Source: Agapanthus africanus
Lineage: Eukaryota; Streptophyta; Magnoliopsida; Asparagales; Amaryllidaceae
Direction of reading: 5' to 3'
Assembly (NCBI GenBank): GCA_030015575.1
Contig: CM057344.1
Coordinates: 184,467,044 to 184,531,043, forward strand
Length of the DNA stretch: 64,000 bases
Shown here in pieces: positions 36,405-47,489 of this stretch (positions are counted from its first letter, which is position 1; each line of letters begins with the position of its first letter). The notes beneath the pieces were generated by a model. The model ran no database searches. It was given only the letters and a program-made list of their open reading frames with translations, and was not told the DNA's origin. Position numbers and translations under genes: made by a program.

Positions 36405-38126
36405 TGATTGGAATTGCGATTTCGGATTGTGTAGTTAGAAAATTATACAGAAATCACAACCAAAATTATTTGACCGCAATCAATAACGGTGTCGGATGTA
36501 GCGCGTTAGAAAGTACGGATCATCCACAGGGAAAGTGAGATCCGTTCAATTTTCGAATTAGATGAGTCGAAAATTTAGAGAAAAGAAAAGAAAACAATTC
36601 ATGATTTGTAATTGAATATCAAGAATTAGAAAAATCTAGATCTATAAAAAACATTAAAATCAAGAATTGAGATGTGTGATAATTTCCAACCAACAATCAA
36701 GATTCGAAATGTAGCTCGTAGGAGTAGATCGGATCTATACATGTGATGAGATCTAATGATTACTCATTCCTATTCATTAACGAATTGATACTAGATCGAT
36801 GAGAATTTACCGAGGGTTAAGGATCTTGCGGAGAATTTAGGGATTCCGCAACTCATCCTTTGTCCTTTCGATGAATCTTATTCAAATTCTAGCTTCTAGT
36901 TAATCAAATGTTCAATCGTTATTCCCTAGTTTCGAGTGAACACAATCAAGAGAGCATCATCCCGAAACTAGGTCATCGATCATTTGATTCACAAGAATTT
37001 ACAAACATTATAGGATTTAAGAATTGTAAAAGTATCTAAATCATCATCATCTATCGATCGTCACGACTCCTACACGAGTGGAGTTTTACTCAAACATCAT
37101 AATAACAAACGCAATCATAAATTGAGATCGAATCGTAATGTTTGAATTAAAAGATAAACAAGATATAGAAATTTCACCTTTATTTATCGACAAATTTCGT
37201 TACAACTCTCTTGAATTTACAAAAGGAAGGAACTAGATCGTCGATTTAGGCTTCGCTCGGCTCCTTGAGTCGCGGATCTCCTTGGATCTCTTGCTCCTAT
37301 GAAATCCGGCGTCGCTTTCTAAAGGTTGAAGGCTCTCTTGCTTGAATGGCACTCGGGATCTTGATCTTGATTTTGAATTGGAATTAGGGTTAGGGTTTGA
37401 GGCACAAGTTGTGTCACTCAACTTGTGGGTAGAAGATGATGGATGATTCTTTCCCCACCTCAACCCTAGATCTAGGCTCCTTTTTATAGACTTCAAAACT
37501 CTAGATCTAGGATTTCAAATTTGAATTTTCCCTCCAAAAGTTTGTTAAGAGAGCCTTCTAGAAATAGTTTGTTAAGCCGAGCTTTCTAGATGTGCCACGT
37601 GGAGTTTCTGGGGTCTTCTGGAAGCTTGGGCCGTTAGAGGTAAGCACGTGGCAAAAATTGCGTCACTGATGACGTCATCCCGCCGCGGATCCGAGGCGCA
37701 AGCGCGATCCCGCCGCGGATCCGCGGCGCTTCTGAAGCTTTGGGGCTTGAATCTTTAACTATGGACTTGGGCTGACATTTGGGTCTTTGTCTGATATTTT
37801 AAATTTTATTTGGCCTTCTGTATCACTACCAGATCTTACATCTTGGAGTTGGCGTATCTTTTATCAGCTCTTTTCCCAATTTTGCGCTTTGCTTCTGGAA
37901 TTTCCTGCATAGACTCCAAGACAAGAGTTGCACTATACAAGAATGATGCGATGCCATGATAAACACACAATTTCCCTAAAAGTGCCGGTTTTAAAGTCTA
38001 ACACATGCAATCTGGTATTTCAGAGATGTTTTGCTAATATGTGCAATATGAATACCGAACACTTCTAGATGAGTGCAAATGATAGGGAAATTACCGTGTT
38101 AAAAATGCAGTATTTTCAACTGATCA
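36405..38126 (-). repeat. Athila 5' LTR
   Basis: 1722 bp partner of 26516-28236. The ACGT cluster is conserved: GCCACGTGG 37594-37602, GCACGTGGC 37644-37652, GATGACGTCATC 37668-37679 and the 18 bp GC palindrome 37711-37728. The 87-codon frame is open here too (37233-37496). Confidence 0.96.
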
Positions 38127-38131
38127 GCCCG

Positions 38132-40902
38132 CTACGTATTTACTCAGAAGTAAACACGCTAATCGTATCTAAGCAGTATAAAGTAAAATGTATACAAGAG
38201 ACATGAATATAAATGAACAACAACTTTATTTATTAAACATTCTTTTGCAGGTACAACTGGAAATGTAAATACATGAATAGAAAGCAATGCCTAAACAATG
38301 GCATAACTGAAATGAAAAGCATATACAAGTATCTAAAGCTCGGGGTCAAAGGCAAATTACTCCAAGTCTTCAGTACTGGGCTCAATCTCCAGTGAGTCTG
38401 ATCCATCTGACAACATTCCAAAGAAAGAAGAAAAGGAATGTCGTCAGCGAACAATCGCTCGGTAAGTTCCAAAGAAGAGAATAGACAGAAAGAGAGTATA
38501 ACAAGTAAAGTTTGATTATAATGTTAATGCAGTTGTTTGTAGCTTGGTATAGAATATGCCAGTGTATACGAGAGAAGTCAAACTATCCGGAGACTAAGGT
38601 ATACGGAGCACAATGAACTGTTCAGCCACGGTACAACGACAATGGATATTCAAGTTAGGTGTATTAAAGTGACCGTCTAGTCCCACTTCTAACACATTCC
38701 GTACCAGTCTACCCCTTTATAAACCCCGTAATGTCTTTTGTAATGATTGTATTGTTTTGTTATACAGATGGATGACTTGCCGAAACCATGATATCGGTAA
38801 ACGGAATGGATATAAATGGATAGTCATGTAAATAGAGTATATCCATGGCTCGGTTCGGTCAAAATAGATTGATATAGTTTGAGTTCTGGTATAGACGGAT
38901 TCATGTTGAATTGCAGTTATACTTGAATCATATTCAAGTCAGATTGATTGCAGATTTGACTATGACTCGAACTGAGTCAGATACTTAAAAAGAAATTGAA
39001 GTCTTGATTGTTCTTGATATTATCGGTAACTGCTGCACATGGACGACATGATTTGTGTCTTTTTCCAAGACAATTACCGTGTTGATAACACCGTTGTTAG
39101 ATTGTCTACCTTAGATTAGCAAGCTCCCATATTCTTCGGCTCGCTGAGGCTCAAGAGAACTGGTCCCGCTTAAACCTATATTTACTAGGGTCTTTATTGT
39201 AATTTAATATAACTTGAGGGTTTTTTATGTAAAAATAGTTTGATATATTTTAAAAATACACCTTAAGTATTTAATTATTTTCTTTAGGGTTTTCATAGAT
39301 GTATATTTTATAAAAGTGAAACTTTCTAGTGAGTAGAATCTAGTTTTCATTGTATATGGTATTTTAATGAAATATTGGAGTTTGTATTGAATTGTAATGG
39401 TAGTTTCATGAAATTGTGATTCTTTTGTCTTAGAAAACATGGAATATTTATATAATATATTTAAAATAGATCTTTTAATAATATTCATATATATATATAT
39501 ATATATTTAATAAAAATAAATTTTATTTATTTTGTATAAATCTCATTTTCTTAAAAATTGCATTAGAAATTCCATTGAGATCGAATGCTCTTTGTGGAGG
39601 TCTGCATCTCGCTCTACCAGGCCTGAGGATGTGCGATAATCCGCACCATCCTGATCAGGGTTCCCCAAAATGGTTTGTAGAGGCACAATTGCTAGGAATT
39701 TAATTAATACACTTTTTAAAGAAAACGGCTTTTAATTGTTTATGGTATTTAAATGTAATGTCGTATTTTGTCGCAAATGAATGTTTTTCAAACCATCGTG
39801 CTATGTCAAGGATGAGTGTTGTGAAGAGATAGGTCATTACCTCGTGAGTCATCTAAAGGTAATATGGTTAAAAGTGGATAACAATGTCGTTTGTAAAGAT
39901 GATGGTATTTTACTGTAAAAGTGAAATAAAAATTGCAACATGGATTATTTTGAGATGAAACTTGTTCTAATGATTTTATTTATGTTTGTTAAACATTGTG
40001 AGAGAATATGGTATTTTATTGTTTTAAGAAAAATTGTGTTTTGAATGAAAAGAGAGTCGGAAGTTGGAATAACTTCCGACGAGTTTTGAAAAGAAGAAGT
40101 TTTAGAATAGCAAAAGAGAAAAGGAGAAGGACTTACTGGCTATAAAGAAAGAGGAGAGGTAGGGGAAGATTAGGAAAGCGTCGGGATGTCGTTTTGTCGC
40201 CGGAATCTTCTTGGAACGTTGCCAGAAATTCGCCTCTTGCTAACTCCACTTGCATAACTTGGGACTTAGAATTTTTTTAGAGAGTTTTGGTAGGGAATTT
40301 TTTAGTGAGGAGGTGTAGAATGGAGCGTGGTATTTATAGAGAAAATTAGAGTTTAGGGTGATGAAGAATGAATTAAAAGTGCATTAAAAACTTGGTTTAA
40401 TGCCACTTTTAAATTCTCCATTTATTTTTTAATAAAAACAAACATTACAGGGGTTAAAGGGGAAGCCAAGGGGTGTGGAGTTGAAGTTTGGGGACCATCC
40501 CCTATGAGGGGGCCGGCGGTGCCGACCGTAGGGCCAAAGTCGCCAGCCCAAATCCGGTGAGGAGTGTGTGAAATTTTGCCACGTGTCCCAGTCGTTTGGT
40601 ATACTCCAGTGCACATGTTTCTTGACTCTATGAATTTTTCATTTTACGTATAGTGCACGTGTAAACCTTTGGGCTTCTAAAAAATTAAAAGAAAAATCAA
40701 CAAAAAAGATAATGTGGCTGGAGGGATTCGATCACAGGGGATATGTCACAGCAGTGCAAGGCTTTACCAATGTGCTACAAGTGCTTTCTTGCTGTTCAAA
40801 AGAAAATCAAATACTTATAGCATACACAGGATTGCAAATACTCCATTTGTACATTAACTTTTAAAGGAATTTTCTGTACATAGAAATTGGAGTTGTTACA
40901 TC
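38132..40902 (-). repeat. B 5' LTR, segment 2
   Basis: Continues from 26515 after the Athila element. It matches 6361-6939 and then 19590-21761. The junction at about 38720 is continuous here, which shows the unoccupied site of element A (CCCGTAATGTC). A perfect 10 bp stem with a 5-base loop lies at 40056-40080. The LTR ends TGTTACA at 40902, followed by TCACA. Confidence 0.93.
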
Positions 40903-40907
40903 ACATC

Positions 40908-42847
40908 TATATCAAACTGATATCATGTCTTAGCAAAATTATCTATATTCTCATATTGTCTCACATCCGTATATCGACATATTAAGCCAAGTCATCTTAT
41001 CTCATCACATTCTCTTTTCATCATAACAATATCTCACATCAAGTCATCTTGCATATACATTACATTCTCATTTGCATGTATGTAAAAATCTCATATCATC
41101 TATTGGTACATGAATATAACATGTACATTGCCTTTCATCCTCAAGCCAACATATCCACTAATGTCATCTTTTATCATATCATTTAATACTAAAACCTTTA
41201 ATCATATAAGTAAGTTCATAGCATATCTTTTCTCCAAATATAATTTATATATCGATTTTCTATATCAATGGTAGTAGGGGTGTTATACGCCATCCACCCG
41301 ACTTCCCCCATAGATATAAATCTACTCACCTGCTAAATCCTCGCTTAATCGAAGTCGATGTGCTTCATCGTCTCGGAAGTCCACGCGAAGGTACCTACAT
41401 ATCAACACACAATCGAAATGCAATTAAAATCCAGTCCGAAAATCGATACGGCACACGAATTGCTTATAGGTTTCAACCAATAGCTTATGCATGCAAAAAC
41501 AACCAAATAACCCTCGTCGTTGACGTACAAACGTCCAACGACCAAATCTAAATTCAAATATCAAAACCAAGTTTCAAATATCGGAAAACATAATACGGCA
41601 ACTGAGGAAATCACTCCCAGATTCTTGCACAAATAGATAGGGACAAAAATAACAATACAGGGGCTAGGTTATAAGGTGTATGAGCTACAGGCAAAACCCT
41701 AACACCAATAACCAACACTGGCCCGGCGAGATAGCTAAATTACCCACGTCGCTGGCCAAACCTAGGAATTGGTGTCTCGTTCTTCAGCTGTGGTCTTTTA
41801 GTGGTCTAACTAGGTTTATGTACTTGTTTGATTTTCTTAAAAACATCCCAAGTTCCAGATTCCCTATAGTCCTCAAAGCTTCACAAAACCGACATGGGAA
41901 AATTCTAAGTTCGTGTATCGGATTCTAGTCTCTGGTCTAGGTCATCAAACATCACCAAGGTCATGCAAAACAATCACTACATCTCAAATACACCAACACA
42001 ACTCAACTCATACCTTAAACATCATCTAGAAAAATTCTAAGATCACAAAACTACACTAGTCAGCTCTAAACTACTATAGGACGTAAAGAAACTAAAGACT
42101 TAACAAAAAGAGTAGAAATATATCTCCTTTGGCAACTCAAGAAAATTCTTTGGTTGCCCAAAGCGCTCAAAATCCAAACGTGGTTCCACTATGGGGGTGT
42201 AGGATGAGATGGGGATTAACTTTTGTTAATGGACTGTAGGGTTTTGGTGATTATTTGGGGATGAACCATGGAGGTAGAGGAGGTGGAGGAAGGAGGTGAG
42301 GAAGATGAAGAAAGAGTTGAAGAATGAAGTAAAGAAAATGAAATGAAGGAGAAGTCAATGTTCTCTCTCTCTCTCTCTCTCTCTCTTTCTCACCGTCTCT
42401 CTCTCACATGCCATGCCTATGCTCTCATGTCTCCTCTGCTTGACTTTTCTTTTCTTTCTCCTTTTCTTTTCTTCACTCATAAAAAAGAAAAAAATATCAA
42501 CAATGCAAATCAAACAAACATGCAACAAAATGCAACATGTCATGGTGCACTAGCCATGGATATTTAAAAATACGGATTTGGCTTAATCGTGATTAGTAGT
42601 GCACTAATCAAGTTTAATTTAAACTTGCATATAATAATTGCATAATTATTTATAAAATGCCCAAATCCAAATAAATACCTTTTTAATAACTAAACCATAT
42701 TAATCTCCAATAATTTTCCAAATATTGGTATATAATTATACCATTTTACGGAGAACCCCTATTCGCAAATCGAATAGTTTTTCGTGAAATATATTATTTT
42801 ATTATTTAAATTCCAAAAATAATATTTTATATTTCTGAAATTTTACA
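40908..42847 (-). repeat. E 3' LTR, segment 3 (U3 start)
   Basis: Resumes E's LTR after B. It aligns loosely with the U3 side of A's LTRs (about 9850-11409): GGGGTG.TATACGCCATCCACCC, then a shared region up to GAAATTTTACA at 42847, the LTR start in element sense. A CT microsatellite is at about 42362-42388. No gene. Confidence 0.8.
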
Positions 42848-42862
42848 ATCTTCCCCCCTTAA
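42848..42862 (-). other. E polypurine tract
   Basis: The minus strand reads TTAAGGGGGGAAGAT just before the LTR start TGTAAAATTT, the same tract as in A and G. Confidence 0.88.
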
Positions 42863-43499
42863 ATAAATTCGGTCCTCGAATTTAATTTAAACCCCAAAAT
42901 ACTAAAACATTTCAATAATCAGCTCAAATCAACAGGGCTTCGAAATCACGAAATACACAGAAATATCACAGCGCATCGAGTGCACATAAAAACAAGCGTG
43001 AAAATCAAAATCAAACTCCGTCAAGCGTCACGTAATCATAAGAGTTACAACGGAAATACGAATCTCGAATTCCACTACTGGAATCCAAATATACTATAGT
43101 CAAAATCATAATACGTATATAGTACATATCCCTTAAATTCCTCTAAAAAATGGATAAAACACATGCAAAATCTTTTTCAAATCGCCGTATGATGTGTAAC
43201 TCACGGCACATGCGGCGGACACTCATTTGTAAAGTAGTGAATATACCTCTATATATATTTGGTTAAGATATACATTCCGGCCTTTTGAAACATCCCAAAG
43301 GTTTTCCTTCGTAAAAGTTCATGTCACTCACTGACACGTAGGAAATAGCGAGACTATAGCTCCTTTTTGAAACTCTCTTGGTAAACTTTTTATTCATGCT
43401 AAAATACTTAGGTACCATCCTCAGATCAGTCCTGCTCGGCTACTATATAATATAGTGCCAACATCAAATATAATGTTCAAGAGCAAATATCAGCCTTAA
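42863..43499 (-). other. E internal region, PPT-proximal part, no gene seen
   Basis: AT-rich, homologous to 11425-12060 of A, with shared ATTCGGTCC.CGAATTT and CTCCGTCAAGC stretches. No frame or motif beyond that. Confidence 0.55.
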
Positions 43500-44280
43500 A
43501 AGGCGCATCTAACATCACGTGCGTCTGGTGCGCACGAAAAAATCAAAGCCAAGTACAAGTGCCACGAATGTGCACAAAAGCTAAACTAAGTGCAACGGGT
43601 GTGCACGGAATTATCTGTCAAGTGCAACGGGTGTGCAAGACAACAACATCAAGTGCATCTAAAGTGCACGAAAATCTCAACCCAGTGCAACCAACATGCA
43701 TGAATAAAGTCTCAATCAAATGCATCCGGTGTGCACAAAATCTCATACTATGCGCCGAGTATGTGCGAAAATCCAAATCAAGTGCATCAGGTCCACACAA
43801 AACATCTAGTGCAGTAAAGTGCACGAAAATAAATGTCAAGGGCAACGATGCATGAAAACAGAGATCTAGTGCAACAAATGCATACAACATAATCTCAGGT
43901 GCACTAGGTGCCTGAAAACTCATCAATATCTCAAATACGCACAAAAACAATACCGAGCGTGCTAAGGTGTATTCAAATCATCAGTGTGTGCAACTGCATG
44001 CACAAAATCCATATCAATGCACTGCGAGCACATGTAAGCCATACCGAGTACATAAATCAAATCGAGTGCGTACAACATGCAAAAAAATCTCATCGACAGT
44101 ATCGAAATCCACAGAATCATAAATATGTGCAGCCAAGGCATAAAATCGATATCAAGTGCAACAGATATGTACAAATCATAAACCAATGTAACGGTGTATA
44201 AAACATAAATCATGTGCAATAACTTTGCTCAATTGAAATATATAGTAGGTGCAGCCATTGTGCATGAAAACAAATATCAT
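43500..44280 (-). repeat. TGCAC hairpin minisatellite of element E
   Basis: Degenerate units of about 35-45 bp such as GTGCAACGGGTGTGCACG, each an inverted repeat, homologous to the array at 12100-12912 in A. Unit number and spacing differ between the two, so the arrays have evolved separately. Confidence 0.8.
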
Positions 44281-45830
44281 GAAACTCAATCATCGAAACT
44301 CAAAGTCCAAGCGACAAAAGTGTGATACTCGGATCGCAAAACACAAATCGCAATAAATGAAATTGAGGTACACCTCCTTCAATGTCAAAAAATGCCGGTG
44401 CGCCCAAAGCTGGCAGAGCAAGAACATCCGCTTGCCTCCTGCTCACGGTTTGGCGCTCTCTGTCTCTGGGTCCCTATTTTCTCTGTGCATTACCAATCCC
44501 ACAATCTTTCTGCTCATCGGCCCGGTTGGGTATAATAACGGAACAGTTCCTCTCTGGTACTCCTCTGATCATCTCTTTTCCATTTAACATGACTACTCGT
44601 AAAGCAGCACGTCACTGGTGACAGCATTTGGCCCTCTGAATACGCGCGATACAACTGATCTTGGTGCAAATATTTATTGCTATGGCCTCCGGGAAGAACC
44701 TGCTTAGGTCTCTCACGATCTCACCTATGCTGAACCATATGGAGTCTGGCACTCTTTACTCAATCCTTTTTCTCACTTCCGGACGGCTGCGTCCTCAGCA
44801 CGGCTTCCTTCTGGAATTTGGCCGCATCTGGCGTCCCTGCATACATAGCAATCCTCTGGTATCAACGGGGAGTAACACAACTCGTTAACATATCTCACGA
44901 ACCTATTGTTTCACCCGTCTTCATCATCGTCCACATCGATGTCATAACTTGCGGACTAAGTGCTGCAATTCGTTCTCGGCTACATTCAATCCGGAGTCTT
45001 TCACACGGACTCGAAATAACGAACTCGGGTATCTTCACCACTCTATAGAAGAAATCTAGTCGATAGCGTTCTCGGTAACTCGTCCAATTAATCGAAGGAA
45101 TACGCTCCATTCGTCCGTTCTCGATCAACTCACAACGCGTCTGGGTGAGGTTCTTCTATTCGAAACTGGTCAACTTACCGATCTCACATCGGAGGATCTA
45201 ACGAACAACGTTCTCTCATTCTTGATTTACTCTAGATCTGAGTAAGATCCTTCAAATTGGAATTCTTCAATTCAACTGAGTTTGCGTCGGGCATCAAATT
45301 AGACGAATCATCTCAGTCGCTCTATTCAAGATGGACTAGCGGTCTTCTGTCACATCTCTGTCTGAAAGCTCCTGCGGTTTCAGCTCATAACTCTGGAGGC
45401 TACATCCCGTCAATCTCAGCAACAGCTAGGCCATCTGTCTACACGATAGACAACATCGCGACCTCAGTGATAGGCTGTACATCAACAGTCCTCTCAATCT
45501 GACAGCCGCTATCAATGGACCGATAATCCGGTGCAAATCTGAACTCTCGCCTCAAACGAGAGATCTCAACACAAACAATACACCGATATGTTCCTATGTC
45601 ACCAGAAGAATACCATGGTCAGTTCTCGTCCGTGACGAGCTCGCTCTGACCGCTTCTCTAGCAGCAGCTCTCCCTGCGCTCAAAGCCATGGTGACAGGAA
45701 TCTCAAGCAGGTATCGATGAAGATAGATCATACGAACGGATAGAAATACAGATCTCAAGATATGTACATCCTAAGGTTACTTAAGCAGAGTATCGTATCG
45801 TAAGTATTCCATAGAAAATACACACGATAC
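44281..45830 (-). other. E internal region and gag-start-like stretch, no gene
   Basis: The first part is homologous to 12990-13917 of A. The part at about 45600-45690 on the minus strand resembles the start of G's gag region (GCGCAGGGAGAGCTGCTGC, GACGAGAACTG). E does not have the D-shared block that A carries. Short frames occur on both strands without recognisable products. Confidence 0.5.
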
Positions 45831-46007
45831 ATCACTCTACTCAATCTACCTACTCCATCAATCAAGGTCAATCTATGTAACGAAAGTTTGGGTCTAATAC
45901 CCGCTCGGCCAAGTCTATGATCTGTAAGGTCAAGCCTAGGTTCCGAAATATATATGCCCTAGACTCCGCATAGTCAAACCTAGCCTCGAACCAAGGTTAA
46001 ACCTAAC

Positions 46008-46019
46008 GCTCTGATACCA
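46008..46019 (-). other. E primer-binding site (initiator tRNA-Met)
   Basis: The minus strand reads TGGTATCAGAGC four bases inside the 5' LTR, as in A and G. Confidence 0.9.
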
Positions 46020-46023
46020 ATTT

Positions 46024-47279
46024 TGTCACGACCCGGAAAAAGGCATGTGACTGGCACTTGAATCATGTGAAGTCTATATGACCCCACCTAATTCAAGTAA
46101 AGCCAAAGCCCAGAAATATAAACCTTTTTAGGGAAATATTATACGTGAAGTTTTAAATTAAAGGTATAATTAAATCGAGTTTTCCTTTAAAATACATAGG
46201 TAATGATATATGAAAATGCAAGTGGATTATACTATAGTTGAAAGCATTTTTCGTCTTAAAAATTTTTGGGCAGCACCTCCCTTGTATATTTTGATCCAAA
46301 ACCACATACAAGCAATATATATATATATATATAGGCATCCGCAAGCGGGAGCTAGCTCTTCGCCAATCGGCGGAATCACAACTACAAAATAAACATATAT
46401 ACGACCCACTACGGCGAAAATCAAACACAGAAAGAATAAATAAGGCAAGAAATCATCATCTCAAGGAAGCGAACATACACCCATCGCTCTAAGTCTCGCA
46501 AATACAAGTCTGACTAGGTCTACCAATATACAAATTCTAGTTTCTGACTGATGGAGTTTATCTAGATACAATAGAATATAAAGGGTACAAGAGTGGTCAC
46601 GATCCAGCGTGTGTCCCACCTACCAAAGCAAAATACCCAGAAGGAACTGTGTGCCAGCAATGCCGCTACTGATCTAAGTGGTCAAACCTACAAGATATCT
46701 GTGGCACAACGAGGGTGAGTTGCCAACTCGTGAGTAGAAAACATCAGCAGGAAGAAATCGAATATACAGCGACTCCTAGGTCATACTGTAACATGAAGGT
46801 AATACTATGATCTTTAGGGTGACCATGTATGCATATATGTCAACAATGGAGTCAATACAAATGAAATATATAAATAAACATCCGAAATCATATGCCTGTA
46901 TGCATGTGGATATCATCCACGTGTGTCCATCAACGACAAAATCAATATCACGGAACCGAGTGTCTAACTTCAACACTCGAATCATCATGAAAACATATTC
47001 CTGTATGTATGAGGATATCAACCAACATGTGTCCATCAACGACACATCAAAATCATGGAATCTGAGTGTCCAATATCGACACTTGAAAAATCATGAAACC
47101 CGTGTCCAGCATCGACACGTAAATCCTCATATCTCATGACTCCGGTCGGTATCCTCCGGATCACCGCCGGGTCCAAACTATCACCGGTAGGTAGTGCTCC
47201 CTCCTGGCAGGCTCAATGCCATCCCCATGATCTTCTTTCCCCGGGGTACCTTACCGGGTCCATCATCTACCCACAAATG
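46024..47279 (-). repeat. E 5' LTR, recognisable part
   Basis: Starts TGTCACGACCCGG and aligns with 1787-2592 and then 4781-5290, passing straight through the empty site of the solo LTR (GCATATATGTC at about 46826-46836). The conserved 20-mer is at 46713-46732. Similarity ends at about 47279 (CCCACAAATG), where other sequence takes over. Any continuation would lie right of the window. Confidence 0.88.
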
Positions 47280-47489
47280 AATATATCAGTTATACTTATT
47301 GAATAGTTTTCTTCCAATCCCGATGCTGAAGCTGAAAGGAAAGGAAAGAAGAAAACTAACTAGCATAAATTAGGTATAAACAAGGTAAAAAAGAGAGACA
47401 ACAATAGGGGACGAAGTGAGTGGAAAGGAAAATACAACTACTGCTATGACCCTGGGCAATGAAAAAGGCATTAGTTGGAATACCCGACC
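47280..47489. other. Unassigned sequence between E and D
   Basis: About 210 bp matching nothing else in the window. It ends CGACC (47485-47489), which should be half of the target duplication of element D. It may belong to a further element that D entered. No gene seen. Confidence 0.4.

Larger units (their letters stand above)
26516..38126 (-). mobile_element. Athila-type Ty3/gypsy element
   Basis: Minus-strand element of 11.6 kb in B's 5' LTR, with duplication GCCCG at 26511-26515 and 38127-38131. Its LTRs (26516-28236 and 36405-38126) start TGAT and end ATCA. The PBS matches tRNA-Asp over 18 bases, the Athila/Calypso signature. Gag, protease, RT, RNase H and integrase occur in order. About 1.6 kb without a recognised gene follows integrase, where some Athila elements carry an env-like frame; I see none here. 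Gag and two pol stretches are still long, with perhaps half a dozen breaks in total. A sampled LTR stretch of about 300 bp differs at roughly 2%, so this is the youngest insertion I could date (about one million years or less at 1.3e-8). Confidence 0.95.
6311..40902 (-). mobile_element. Element B: Ty3/gypsy chromovirus (Tekay/Del-like), split by A and Athila
   Basis: Minus-strand element of about 10.3 kb once its guests are discounted, stretched over 34.6 kb. The 3' LTR is 6311-6939 plus 19590-21761. The internal region is 21762-26465. The 5' LTR is 26466-26515 plus 38132-40902. Flanking duplication is TCAAA (6306-6310) against TCACA (40903-40907). Gag, protease, RT, RNase H, integrase and a C-terminal chromodomain can be recognised in that order, which makes it a chromovirus. 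The clade call (Tekay/Del) rests on the chromodomain ending and LTR length and is tentative. The coding region is broken, with about ten breaks. Sampled LTR divergence is about 5%, so it is older than both of its guests. Confidence 0.92.
1787..47279 (-). mobile_element. Element E: non-autonomous Tekay-like LTR element, host of nested insertions
   Basis: Minus-strand LTR retrotransposon. Its 3' LTR (1787-42847) is split by a solo LTR and by element B. Its internal region is 42848-46023 and its 5' LTR runs from 46024 to about 47279, where unrelated sequence and then element D take over. The LTRs begin TGTAA and end GTCGTGACA in element sense. The internal region has an initiator-Met PBS and a PPT but no recognisable pol, so I call it non-autonomous. 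LTR ends, PBS, PPT and leader match element A and the coding element G. Sampled LTR divergence is about 5%, near two million years at a rate of 1.3e-8 per site per year. Confidence 0.85.
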
